Shown piece after piece: positions 6,447-15,550 of a stretch of DNA of 64,000 bases. The notes under the pieces were generated by a model. It saw only the letters and a program-made list of their open reading frames with translations, was not told the DNA's origin and did no database searches. The position numbers and the translations under genes are program-made. Numbering within the stretch: position 1 is the stretch's first letter; each line of letters begins with the position of its first letter. The stretch is from Spirochaetales bacterium (GTDB taxonomy: Bacteria > Spirochaetota > Spirochaetia > SZUA-6 > RPPD01): positions 1 through 64,000 of the forward strand of contig JAFGJO010000061.1 of assembly GCA_016929065.1 (NCBI GenBank), written 5' to 3'.

Positions 6447-8546
6447 ATGGAGAAATTCGTCCGGTTTGTCATGAGATTCCGTATCCTCATCGGTGTTTTG
6501 CTGATTGTATTCGCGGCTGTCGCGGCAATCCCCTTAAAGGATTATCATATTGATAATTCACTTGAAATCTGGTTTTTCGATGACGACCCCGCATTAAAAA
6601 ACTACCGGTATTTCCAGGAAACCTATGGGAATGACGAACTGGTCACGGTCGCCCTGAAAAGCAGCAGCAGTTTTGTAACAAAAGAGAATACAAAAAAGCT
6701 GGAGGCATTGATATCAACAATAAAACGTTTGTCGTCCGTCGAGACTGTTTACAGCGTCTTCAATACGCCATCAAAAGCAGAGTATCTTTCGAAAGACAGC
6801 ACAGCAACGCTGTTCCATGTCGTTTTAAAGCAGGTGAAAAACCCTGATGCGGTTCGCGGCCTTATTCTTGCAGACATCAAACAGATTATTGAACAAGAAG
6901 CACCGGAAGCAGGATGGCAGTATCATCTTGCCGGTCTTGGGGTCATCTATAATGCGCTCAATGAAATCGCCCTGAGTGATTCCACATTACTGATTATGAT
7001 CAGCTATGTGCTGATTTTTATCTTTCTTGCATTCGCATTGCGTCGTCCATTGTTCATTGTCATCGGCATTTTTGTTGTCTGCTTGACCCTGGTCGTCGTG
7101 CTCGGGCTGTTTTTCTTTTTTGGAAAATCAATAAACACGGTCACCATGATACTCCCCACCTTGATCATGATTTTCAGTATTGCCGACATCATCCACATCA
7201 CAAACACCTACCGCCGGCATTATAATGACAATCCAAAACAGGAGAATGAAGAGCTGGTCGTCGGGAGCATCAAGTCGATTATAAAGCCCTGTTTTTTTAC
7301 GAGCCTCACCACGGCCGTGGGTTTTGCAGCACTGACCGTTTCCCGGGTGCAGGTAATCCGCGACCTCGGGATATTCGGGGCAATCGGAATTATGTGTGCA
7401 TTTGTCTTCTCGATACTGTTTACCATTATTTTCTTTTCGTTCATCAAAAAGAATGCTGCACTCAAACAAAAACCAAATGAAACAAACAGCCGTCTGGTTC
7501 AGCTGTTTTATCCCAAAAAAGCAGCAGTGCTGATTATCCCGGCCCTGTTTTTTATTGCCTGCATCATCGGCATGTTTTTTCTTGAAGTGGATACCTATAC
7601 CATCCAGTTTTTCAAGGATGATCATCCTGTAAGAAAGGGGTCGGATTTTATTGAAAATAATTTTGGAGCGTACACACCCCTTGAGTTTCTGGTGAAACCG
7701 GAAAGTGGAACCTTTGAATCGCCGGAAGCCTGGAAACAGCTGGCCGAAGTGGAAAAAAAGATCGTAGAAATTGACGGGGTAACAATATATCCGGCGCTTT
7801 CTGCACTTATCGCGAACATGGCGCAGCAGGAAGACCGTGAATCAATAAAACAGATTCTGGACTATATCCCGCAAAACCTGAAAAACAATTTCATGAAAAA
7901 AGATTATTCAGAAATACGGATTTCGACGCGAATCAAAATGGACAGCGCGCAGGGTTTTAAAAAGGTGATTCAAAAGGTGATGGACAATATTCCCGGCAGC
8001 GGCAAACAATGGTCTTTAAAGGTAGCTCCTTCGGGATATCTTCCCCTGTACGTCAAAATGATCGACTACATTACCGATACTCAGGTATTCAGCTTTATCA
8101 TTGCCTTTTTTCTTGTTTTCGGCATCACCTTTCTGTTGGCCGGTTCGATCAAGCTTGGACTGTTTGCGGTCATTGCGAACCTGTTCCCCCTGGTGGGGAC
8201 ACTCGGCATTATGGGGCTTTTGGGGATACGGCTCGATATTGCAACCGTCACCATTTCCGCAATCGCCATGGGAATTGTGGTTGATGACACAATTCATTTT
8301 TTGTCGCAGTACAAAAAAACAGGTGAGGTGAACAGAACACTCGACAAGGTATTTCGGCCGATTGTCTCGACCTCGCTCATCCTGATTTTCGGATTTGTTG
8401 TTCTGCTGTTTGCACAGGTAACCTCGGTAATCTATTTCGGGCTTCTGTCGATGCTTGTTATTATTCTTGCGCTTGTCGGTGATATTATTATTCTGCCGGC
8501 CTTGCTGAAACTGTTTCCCGGAAAAATACAGGGAGTGAAAAAATGA
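6447..8546 (+). CDS. MMPL/RND-type lipid exporter
   Basis: A 699-residue RND-superfamily protein with the duplicated MMPL layout: one helix, a large extracytoplasmic domain, five helices, then the same again. The first membrane block (about 180-335) carries F-S-I-A-D-I-I-H-I; the second (about 560-690) carries A-M-G-I-V-V-D-D-T-I-H-F, both with the acidic residue used for proton coupling. Relatives such as HpnN and MmpL move lipids across the envelope. I chose the ATG at 6447, preceded by AAAGGAG, over an in-frame ATG at 6402 that would overlap the upstream gene. It overlaps the next gene by four bases and is probably the exporter for the product of this operon. Confidence 0.8.
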   Translation: MEKFVRFVMRFRILIGVLLIVFAAVAAIPLKDYHIDNSLEIWFFDDDPALKNYRYFQETYGNDELVTVALKSSSSFVTKENTKKLEALISTIKRLSSVETVYSVFNTPSKAEYLSKDSTATLFHVVLKQVKNPDAVRGLILADIKQIIEQEAPEAGWQYHLAGLGVIYNALNEIALSDSTLLIMISYVLIFIFLAFALRRPLFIVIGIFVVCLTLVVVLGLFFFFGKSINTVTMILPTLIMIFSIADIIHITNTYRRHYNDNPKQENEELVVGSIKSIIKPCFFTSLTTAVGFAALTVSRVQVIRDLGIFGAIGIMCAFVFSILFTIIFFSFIKKNAALKQKPNETNSRLVQLFYPKKAAVLIIPALFFIACIIGMFFLEVDTYTIQFFKDDHPVRKGSDFIENNFGAYTPLEFLVKPESGTFESPEAWKQLAEVEKKIVEIDGVTIYPALSALIANMAQQEDRESIKQILDYIPQNLKNNFMKKDYSEIRISTRIKMDSAQGFKKVIQKVMDNIPGSGKQWSLKVAPSGYLPLYVKMIDYITDTQVFSFIIAFFLVFGITFLLAGSIKLGLFAVIANLFPLVGTLGIMGLLGIRLDIATVTISAIAMGIVVDDTIHFLSQYKKTGEVNRTLDKVFRPIVSTSLILIFGFVVLLFAQVTSVIYFGLLSMLVIILALVGDIIILPALLKLFPGKIQGVKK

Positions 8547-9430
8547 AACGATGGCTGAAATTCATCATCACCCGGTTTCCACCGCTGGCATATATTCCGC
8601 TTATCGCCGCATTTACTATGGCATGTTTCATGCTGGCCGGAAAAGCCTTTGCCATGCCGGAATATTTGTCATACCGTTTTATCGCGACGGCATTTATTAC
8701 ACTGCTTTTTTTCTTTCATCTTCGGGTATTTGATGAAATAAAAGATTATAATACCGATATTCACGTGCATCCCGAACGGCCGCTGGCAAGCGGTGCGATC
8801 CGGGTAAAGGAAGCCAAGGCGGTTGCGTTTTGTGTTGTCGCAGCAGAATTACTGCTGGGAGTGTTTCTCGGCTGGGCGGGATTTGTCGGTTTGGTTTTTG
8901 CCGTGGGATATTCGGTGTTAATGTACAGGGAGTTTTTTATTAAACAATGGCTTGTAAAACGCATGGTCATGTATGCGTTGACGCATACGCCTGTTTCCGC
9001 CCTGCTTACCCTGTTTTTGTTTTCCGCGTTTGCAAATCTGTTTTTTTGGCAGGCTCCCCTGTTTTATGTCTTTTTTGCCTTTGCAAACTGGGCGATATCC
9101 AATGTGTTTGAGTTTTCAAGAAAAACGTTTTCCGCAGATCAGGAGACCGGGGCTGAATCGTATTCAAAAAAATGGGGCATTCCCCGTGCCTCTTTGTTTG
9201 TCTCCTTTATGCTTGTTGTTTCATCCACTTTTATGCTGACCGGGATTTATATTCTTGAACAGAACATGTTGTGGTTCGTATTGTTCGGCAGCTTGTGCAT
9301 GTTGTCTCTGGGCTTTACCGTATTGTTTATGGTAAAAAAAACCGGTCTGTCTGCCAGACTGTTTCAAGGGTTTCACTCTGCAAGCATTCTGCTCTTCTAT
9401 AGTATTATCATTACCGGTGTACTTGTATGA
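8543..9430 (+). CDS. UbiA-family prenyltransferase
   Basis: A 295-residue membrane protein with about eight helices and both aspartate-rich motifs of the UbiA superfamily: R-V-F-D-E-I-K-D-Y-N-T-D followed by H-P-E-R-P-L near residue 60, and S-A-D-Q-E-T-G-A-E-S-Y near 195. These motifs bind the diphosphate of a prenyl donor through magnesium. UbiA relatives prenylate aromatic rings, chlorophyll precursors, haem or glycerol phosphates. The acceptor is not predictable from the sequence. The surrounding lipid genes argue for a lipid or quinone-like acceptor. It overlaps both its neighbours by four bases. Confidence 0.8.
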   Translation: MKRWLKFIITRFPPLAYIPLIAAFTMACFMLAGKAFAMPEYLSYRFIATAFITLLFFFHLRVFDEIKDYNTDIHVHPERPLASGAIRVKEAKAVAFCVVAAELLLGVFLGWAGFVGLVFAVGYSVLMYREFFIKQWLVKRMVMYALTHTPVSALLTLFLFSAFANLFFWQAPLFYVFFAFANWAISNVFEFSRKTFSADQETGAESYSKKWGIPRASLFVSFMLVVSSTFMLTGIYILEQNMLWFVLFGSLCMLSLGFTVLFMVKKTGLSARLFQGFHSASILLFYSIIITGVLV

Positions 9431-12111
9431 AACCGGTTCAATGGTACCATGCGATTTCTTTCCGCCGGCAAATACTACCGCATATCGGCGGCAAAGCATT
9501 CGGGCTGGTCAGCTTGGGGAAAGCCGGACTGCCGGTTCCCGAGTGGTTTGTCGTGACCTCGGACTTTCTTGCATCACTGCTTCAGCAGGATCCCAAAATA
9601 ATCCGCCTGCTTTCATCGCTTGACGGGTCGGTGAAACAAAGCGCCGAACTGAAAAGCCTGATAAAAAAATACAAATTCAATGAAAGCACAATTGAACTGC
9701 TTGGGAAGAACTGGAAAAGGCTGTCAAAAAACGGGGCAATCCCGCTCGCTGTGCGGTCCTCGGTGGCGGATGAAGATTCATCAGAGCATTCATTTGCCGG
9801 GCAGATGGATTCGTATCTGAATGTGAAAACTTTTCGGGATTTTCTGAAAGCCCTGCGCCATTGCTGGGCCAGCTTTTTTAATGAAAGGGCAATCGCCTAC
9901 CGCCTTGAAAACAATCTGGAGATGCAAGGGGTGCAGTGTGCAGTGGTTGTCCAGCGGATGATCAAGGCAGATGTCTCCGGGGTGCTGTTCACCGCGAATG
10001 TGCTGACCGGAGCAAGGGATGAAACCGTGATCAACACGGCATGGGGCCTTGGTGAGGGGATTGTCTCCGGCAGGCTTGATACCGACAGTTTTATTCTGGA
10101 CAGCAAGGGTGTCTGTATTGAAAAAAAAATTGTAAAAAAGAAAGAAGCGGTCTGTTATAAAGATGACGGGGCAACCCTTTACGCTGCTGTTGAAAAAGAA
10201 AAACAGACAATGGCGACGCTGAATACTGCCTCGCTTATGCTGCTTGCCCTGTTCACAAAAAAAATCCGAAAATATTTCCAAAAGCCTGTGGATGTCGAAT
10301 TCGCTTTTTTGGGAAAACGGCTTTATCTGCTGCAGGCACGGCCGGTTACAACACTTAAAGGGCAACATAACAATTTCATTGTATGGGATAATTCAAACAT
10401 TGTGGAAAGCTACAGCGGGGTGACAACACCGCTGACCTTCTCATTTATCAAGATGGTATATGAATCGGTCTACATCCAGTTCTGCGAAGTATTGGGAATC
10501 GACAAACTCACCATAAAGAAAAACAGGAATGTTTTCCCCAATATGCTCGGGCTCATTCATGGACGGGTATATTATAATCTGCTGAACTGGTACCGGCTCG
10601 TTAGCCTGCTGCCGGGATTTTCCTATAACCGTAGGTTTATGGAAGAGATGATGGGACTGCAGAAAGTGCGCAGGCATTTTAAAAGGGAAACAGAAAAATC
10701 GGTGATGCGGAAATATTTTTATCATCTGCCGCGCCTGTTTCTTGTTGCTTTCAAAATGGTTTTGCTGCAATTTGCATTGCCGAAAAGGATAAAAAGATTT
10801 TTTCTGAAATTTTACCGGACCTACAATGCATATTCTGCTTTTGATTTTTCACGGATGAATGAATATGAGCTCAAGCTCCTGTCACAGGATTTGCGTGAAA
10901 AAATACTCGGGCATTGGAAAGAACCAATTTTAAATGATTTAAAAACAATGATTTTTTATGGAATTTTGAAAAGCATGTCAACAGCAGTGCCTTCACTGCA
11001 GACCTTGTATAATGACCTGCTGGTCGGCGAAGGAAATATAAAAAGCAAAAAGGTAATCACTGAATTGTTTACACTTGCGCGTGATATTTCTGCCGACCCC
11101 GCGGTAAAAAAAATGCTTTCGTCCGGCAGTGCGGAGAAAGCATATAAATTACTTACAACAAGAGCAGAATGTTCGGTATATTACGGGCGGTTTAAAAAAT
11201 ACATAAAAGACTATGGTGTCCGGTCGGTTGAAGAAATGAAGCTTGAATCGATCCCGGTAAAAAACAATCCTGTTTTTGCGATGGCGACTATCCAAAATTA
11301 TCTTCGTACAGATACAGACGCGCCCGATGCGCAAAACATGCATCAGAAAGAACTGGATATGCGCAGGAATGCAGAGCATGAAGTAAAAAAAGCCTTCAAA
11401 GGAAAGCGGTTTCTGCTTTTGTTTTCAAAATACAAATTATACAATTGGGTGCTGAGGCATGCGCGGTTGGGAATTCGTGACCGTGAAAATCAGCGGTTCT
11501 GCAGATCGGAAATATACAGTGTCGTCCGGGATATTTTTATGTCAATCGGGATGCGCTGGGAAAAAGCCGGTATAATAGAAAAACAAAGGGATATTTTTTA
11601 TCTTTCATGGGACGAAATCTGGGCCATGGTGGATGGCGTGGCAGTGAGTTCAGAATTGAAGGCTGTTATTGCTCTACGGAAACGGGAATACAAGCGATAT
11701 GAAAAAATGGATCTGCCGGATTATCTGGAGACAGAGGGTGTGGTGTATTCCATGGAGAATCTTGAACGCAACGCGGATGACGATATTCCCGCTGCAAAAG
11801 CGCTCACCGGCCTGGGATGTTCTTCGGGGAATGCGACCGGTATTGTACGGGTGGTAAAAAAACCGGATGCCCGTCTCAAACTAGACGGGGAAATAATGGT
11901 CGCAAAACAGACCGATCCGGGCTGGGTGATTTTATTTCCTGCCATCTCGGGACTTGTTGTGGAAAAGGGAAGTATGCTGTCGCATTCAGCAATCGTGGCC
12001 CGTGAGATGGGCATTCCCGCGGTAGTGGGTGTGCGCAATGCATGTAGGTTGTTGAAGGATGGGGACAAGGTGCGTATCGACGGCAAGAAGGGAACAGTGG
12101 AGCTGCTATGA
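9427..12111 (+). CDS. PEP-synthase-like dikinase/phosphotransferase
   Basis: An 894-residue protein with a pyruvate-phosphate-dikinase-type ATP-grasp domain at about 1-320 (H-I-G-G-K-A-F-G-L near the start; A-V-R-S-S-V-A-D-E-D near 110). A long middle region follows. The C-terminal domain is the swivelling phosphohistidine domain (about 790-894), with G-S-M-L-S-H-S-A-I-V-A-R-E-M-G-I-P-A holding the catalytic histidine. The layout, with the His domain at the very end and no PEP/pyruvate barrel, is that of rifampicin phosphotransferase and its relatives rather than true PEP synthase (PpsA). Such enzymes move the beta-phosphate of ATP to a small molecule. The middle region, which should bind the acceptor, is unlike any I know in detail. 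It probably phosphorylates an intermediate of this operon. Confidence 0.75.
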   Translation: MKPVQWYHAISFRRQILPHIGGKAFGLVSLGKAGLPVPEWFVVTSDFLASLLQQDPKIIRLLSSLDGSVKQSAELKSLIKKYKFNESTIELLGKNWKRLSKNGAIPLAVRSSVADEDSSEHSFAGQMDSYLNVKTFRDFLKALRHCWASFFNERAIAYRLENNLEMQGVQCAVVVQRMIKADVSGVLFTANVLTGARDETVINTAWGLGEGIVSGRLDTDSFILDSKGVCIEKKIVKKKEAVCYKDDGATLYAAVEKEKQTMATLNTASLMLLALFTKKIRKYFQKPVDVEFAFLGKRLYLLQARPVTTLKGQHNNFIVWDNSNIVESYSGVTTPLTFSFIKMVYESVYIQFCEVLGIDKLTIKKNRNVFPNMLGLIHGRVYYNLLNWYRLVSLLPGFSYNRRFMEEMMGLQKVRRHFKRETEKSVMRKYFYHLPRLFLVAFKMVLLQFALPKRIKRFFLKFYRTYNAYSAFDFSRMNEYELKLLSQDLREKILGHWKEPILNDLKTMIFYGILKSMSTAVPSLQTLYNDLLVGEGNIKSKKVITELFTLARDISADPAVKKMLSSGSAEKAYKLLTTRAECSVYYGRFKKYIKDYGVRSVEEMKLESIPVKNNPVFAMATIQNYLRTDTDAPDAQNMHQKELDMRRNAEHEVKKAFKGKRFLLLFSKYKLYNWVLRHARLGIRDRENQRFCRSEIYSVVRDIFMSIGMRWEKAGIIEKQRDIFYLSWDEIWAMVDGVAVSSELKAVIALRKREYKRYEKMDLPDYLETEGVVYSMENLERNADDDIPAAKALTGLGCSSGNATGIVRVVKKPDARLKLDGEIMVAKQTDPGWVILFPAISGLVVEKGSMLSHSAIVAREMGIPAVVGVRNACRLLKDGDKVRIDGKKGTVELL

Positions 12112-13205
12112 TTGTTGAAGAGTTTGTTGTCAATGACAGAAAATGCGCAGCGTTTGTGGATTTTGGCTTTGAAATATATAAAAATGACACCCGGTGGATT
12201 CCGCCGTTTAGAAAATCAATATATGAACTGCTTGATGTGAAAAATCCCGTGTATCATAACGGCCGGTTTAAAAACTTTTTAGTCATTTCAGATAATGCTG
12301 TTATCGCGCGGTGCACAGCCTTTTTCAATCAGCTGGCATTTCATAATGACAAACAGACAGGATTTATAGGATTGTTTGAAGCTGTTCATGACCTGGAGGC
12401 AGCAAGCATACTCCTCGATGCTGCAATTGAATACCTTCGGGAGCAGGGGGCGGCATACGTTTGGGGGCCGGTGAATTTTTCAACCTGGGAAAATTACCGG
12501 TTTTTGACAGGGGAGGCAAAACATGCTCCATTTTACGGAGAACCCTATAATCCGCCATATTACCCGGAGATGTTTGCTGCAAACGGTTTCAAAAAAATAA
12601 AAACCTACTATTCACATCTGATTACCGACAATCAACAGGTTCTTCACAGTGAACAGATTCACAGGGAACGTTTTGACAAAAACAACTATACCATTCGGCC
12701 GATACAGCTCGGCAGGTTTGAGCATGAGCTTCATATACTGTATGGCATATCCGCGAGTGCATTCAGATTCAATTTCGGGTACACCGAAAAATCATTTGCA
12801 GGATTTCGGGCCCAGTATATAAAGCTGAGACCGTTTATCGAAAAGGAAAATATTCTGATCGCAGAAGACGCACACGGCACACCGGCTGGATATGCTTTCA
12901 CGTTTCGGGATAATGCAGATGCGATACGAAGAATGAACGGTTCACTCGATATTTTCTCAAAAATCAAATTCATCGTCACACCGAAATCCCCTGACACGCT
13001 TATATTCAAAACCATTGCGGTGGCACCCGGATTGCGCAAGGTCCGGGTCGGGGCCGCATTGGTCTATGCGGTGCATGAGTATGCGGTGAGAAACGGGTTT
13101 GCGCGGGTGATTCACGCATTGATGAGCGAAGACAATCTGTCCCGGTCATTTTCCGGACTTCCTGAAATATATAACGAGTACGGGTTGTATGGCAAAGAAA
13201 TCTGA
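12108..13205 (+). CDS. GNAT-superfamily acyltransferase-like protein
   Basis: A 365-residue soluble protein of a large GNAT-related family. The N-terminal part has W-I-P-P-F-R-K-S-I and N-P-V-Y-H-N-G. The middle has G-F-I-G-L-F-E-A, then W-G-P-V-N-F-S-T-W-E-N and Y-N-P-P-Y-Y-P-E-M-F, which mark the family. The C-terminal half repeats a GNAT-like fold with K-T-I-A-V-A-P-G-L-R-K-V-R-V-G-A-A-L, an acyl-CoA-binding-loop-like segment. It may N-acylate an amino lipid such as the product of the BtaA-like enzyme; this is inference. It overlaps the upstream gene by four bases and the acyl-AMP ligase downstream by 17. Confidence 0.65.
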   Translation: MIVEEFVVNDRKCAAFVDFGFEIYKNDTRWIPPFRKSIYELLDVKNPVYHNGRFKNFLVISDNAVIARCTAFFNQLAFHNDKQTGFIGLFEAVHDLEAASILLDAAIEYLREQGAAYVWGPVNFSTWENYRFLTGEAKHAPFYGEPYNPPYYPEMFAANGFKKIKTYYSHLITDNQQVLHSEQIHRERFDKNNYTIRPIQLGRFEHELHILYGISASAFRFNFGYTEKSFAGFRAQYIKLRPFIEKENILIAEDAHGTPAGYAFTFRDNADAIRRMNGSLDIFSKIKFIVTPKSPDTLIFKTIAVAPGLRKVRVGAALVYAVHEYAVRNGFARVIHALMSEDNLSRSFSGLPEIYNEYGLYGKEI

Positions 13206-14787
13206 TTTCAGTTTTATCGCCTCCCTGGCAACCGTCGCACGCTCTACTCCTGATAAAACAGCCCTCTTTGAACCGGCGGCAAGCAGGCGGAAGGTGCATC
13301 ACCGGCAATTTACTTTCAGGCAGCTTGAAGACGATTCAACAGCAATTGCTGCGGCGCTTTGGCAAAAAGGGATAAAAAAAGGCGACCATGTTTTTTTTCT
13401 TGTTCCGCCGGGGTATTCATTGTTTGTACTTGTCACAGCATGTCTCAAGCTGGGAGCAGTGAGTGTTTTCGCTGACCCGGCCATGGGAATAAAAAACATT
13501 CTTCATTGTATGGAGCTTGCCAAACCAAAGCTTTTTGTCAGCATCGGCATTTCCCATCTTTTCAGAATCATGCATCGCGTCTTCCGGAAAATACCGCTTC
13601 AAATGAGTATTGGGTTCTCGCTTGTTCCTGCAATGAATTATAAAAAAATCCTGAATCAGTTTCAGCAAGCGGTTTTTCATCCCCGCCATTACAATGAAAA
13701 AGACCCGGTAATGATCACCTTTACCTCCGGCAGTACCGGTGTTCCCAAAGGTGCGCTTCGGACATATGAATTTATTATGGAGCAAAACCGGGTGATCAGC
13801 GATACGTTGAATTATGCCCAGGATGAAATTGAGCTGTCCAATCTTCCATTGTTTATCCTGAACAATATTGCGAACAATATAGCAAGCGTCATTCCCGCTG
13901 TACGGAGCTTGTCTTCGCTTGATGCGAAACTTTTATTTTGCCAGATAGAGCGCACCGCGGTGACGCATATTACCGCATCACCAGCGTTGTTCAGGAAACT
14001 TTCAGCGTACTGCCTGAGTGAACAAAAAAGCCTGCCCCGCATTACAAAAATATTTACCGGTGGCGGGCCAGTTGATGTTCCCCTGCTGAAACAGATGAAA
14101 AAATGTTTTCCACATGCAAAAATAACAGTGGTATATGGATCGACTGAGGCAGAACCAATTTCCCATATAGAAGCCGACAGGGCAATTGACGCAGCTCTAA
14201 AAAACAACAGGGGATTTTGTGTGGGCAAACCGATCCGGCAGGTGAAGGTGAAAATACTCCCCCTTGGAAATGATTTTTTACACAATAAAAAAATACCCGT
14301 ACTGCCGGCGCTTGAAACCGGTGAAATCATTGTCACCGGAAATCATGTCAACAAGGCCTATTATAAAAACAAGAAAGCAGAAGCCGCATGCAAGATTACC
14401 GATGTTGCCGGAGAAATCTGGCACCGGACCGGCGATACCGGTTTTTTTGATGCTTCCGGCAGACTGTGGCTGACCGGCCGTGTGCAGGATGCTATTTACC
14501 GAAAAAACGAAATATTCCATCCCTTTGAAATAGAACAAAAGGTGCAGGAACTTGATTTTATTGAACGCGGTGCAGCAGTGGGCATGCCCGATGATTTCAT
14601 GACAAACCGGCTGCGGCTGGTTGTTGAATTAAAAAAACAAGTACCATTGAAGAAGGAATCATTGCAGACAAAAATAAGCGATTTTTTAAAAATGTACCCG
14701 GTTGATGAAATCCTGTTTGTAAAAAAAATACCCCTCGACAAGCGGCACAACACAAAAATACTGTATCACCGCCTGCGGGAGATGTAA
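13189..14787 (+). CDS. Acyl-AMP ligase of the fatty-acid/OleC-like group
   Basis: A 532-residue adenylate-forming enzyme. The P-loop T-S-G-S-T-G-V-P-K-G lies near residue 180, Y-G-S-T-E-A-E-P-I-S near 318, the H-R-T-G-D-T-G core near 408 and a hinge L-T-G-R-V-Q-D-A near 425. The short distance after the P-loop, the N-L-P-L-F-I-L run, A-S-P-A-L-F and the T-E-A-E-P-I-S motif resemble the OleC-type clade (beta-lactone or acyl-AMP forming) more than classic acyl-CoA synthetases. No OleA, OleB or OleD is present, so olefin chemistry is not supported. The final loop contains K-K-I-P-L-D-K-R-H-N-T-K, with a lysine where the catalytic one sits. It probably activates a fatty acid for the GNAT-like neighbour. 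Confidence 0.75.
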   Translation: MAKKSDFSFIASLATVARSTPDKTALFEPAASRRKVHHRQFTFRQLEDDSTAIAAALWQKGIKKGDHVFFLVPPGYSLFVLVTACLKLGAVSVFADPAMGIKNILHCMELAKPKLFVSIGISHLFRIMHRVFRKIPLQMSIGFSLVPAMNYKKILNQFQQAVFHPRHYNEKDPVMITFTSGSTGVPKGALRTYEFIMEQNRVISDTLNYAQDEIELSNLPLFILNNIANNIASVIPAVRSLSSLDAKLLFCQIERTAVTHITASPALFRKLSAYCLSEQKSLPRITKIFTGGGPVDVPLLKQMKKCFPHAKITVVYGSTEAEPISHIEADRAIDAALKNNRGFCVGKPIRQVKVKILPLGNDFLHNKKIPVLPALETGEIIVTGNHVNKAYYKNKKAEAACKITDVAGEIWHRTGDTGFFDASGRLWLTGRVQDAIYRKNEIFHPFEIEQKVQELDFIERGAAVGMPDDFMTNRLRLVVELKKQVPLKKESLQTKISDFLKMYPVDEILFVKKIPLDKRHNTKILYHRLREM

Positions 14788-14830
14788 AGAATCTGTTTAT
14801 AATTGTTTTTTTATTGTACATTAATAGAAT

Positions 14831-15550
14831 ATGGAAAGCATGTTTGCCTTTGAAGGAGCCCGGTTCCAGTTTTATTCAATCTCTCATATTGTCCCCCTGA
14901 TAATTATTGCTGCGGCAGCGGCTGCGCTGTACTTTTTTCGAAGGTTCCTGCAGCAGTCTGCGGTATCGAAAAGAATCATTGGAATCATCATCCCCTTTCT
15001 TGTGCTGACAGCCTTTGCTCTGCAATTTATATGGATTGTCAGCAGGGGATATTTCAACATCCGCTATTCCCTGCCGCTGCATTTATGCGACATCACCTTC
15101 ATGCTTGTTTTTTTTCTGTGTTTGTTTCCGAACAAATATCTGGCCGAGATCATGTATTTTATCGGGATCGGTGGGGCACTGCAGGCCCTGCTTACCCCCG
15201 CACTTGCGTATGATTTTCCGCATATCAATTATCTGTTTTTCTTTGCTGAACATGGACTGGTTATTGTCTCTGCGCTTTATTTTGTCTTTGTCAAAAAATA
15301 TCACATCACATTGAAGTCGTTGTTCAGGGCGTTTCTGTTTTTTAATGTAACAGGAGTAATTGTGCTGGGAGTGAATCTGATTCTGGGCAGCAATTATATG
15401 TTTATTATGAAAAAACCGGCCTTTCCCTCGCTGTTCGATCTGCTTGGGCCCTGGCCGGTGTATTTGGTCATTGCTGAAATGATAGCGGCCGCCGTGTTTG
15501 GCCTGCTGTATCTGTTGTTTTTTATTGCACAGAGAAAAAACGGGAATTAG
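14831..15550 (+). CDS. YwaF/TIGR02206-family integral membrane protein
   Basis: A 239-residue protein with about seven membrane helices. The segments Y-S-L-P-L-H-L-C-D, L-T-P-A-L, F-F-A-E-H-G-L-V-I, N-Y-M-F-I-M-K-K-P and L-G-P-W-P-V-Y are characteristic of the TIGR02206 (YwaF) family, whose function is unknown. It starts 43 bases after the lipid operon on the same strand, so it may be read with it. It converges on the pectate lyase gene, and the two coding ends overlap by four bases. Confidence 0.75.
   Translation: MESMFAFEGARFQFYSISHIVPLIIIAAAAAALYFFRRFLQQSAVSKRIIGIIIPFLVLTAFALQFIWIVSRGYFNIRYSLPLHLCDITFMLVFFLCLFPNKYLAEIMYFIGIGGALQALLTPALAYDFPHINYLFFFAEHGLVIVSALYFVFVKKYHITLKSLFRAFLFFNVTGVIVLGVNLILGSNYMFIMKKPAFPSLFDLLGPWPVYLVIAEMIAAAVFGLLYLLFFIAQRKNGN

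Noticed and set aside
13189-14787. Olefin (OleABCD) pathway
   Set aside because: The ligase resembles OleC, but no OleA, OleB or OleD is encoded nearby.
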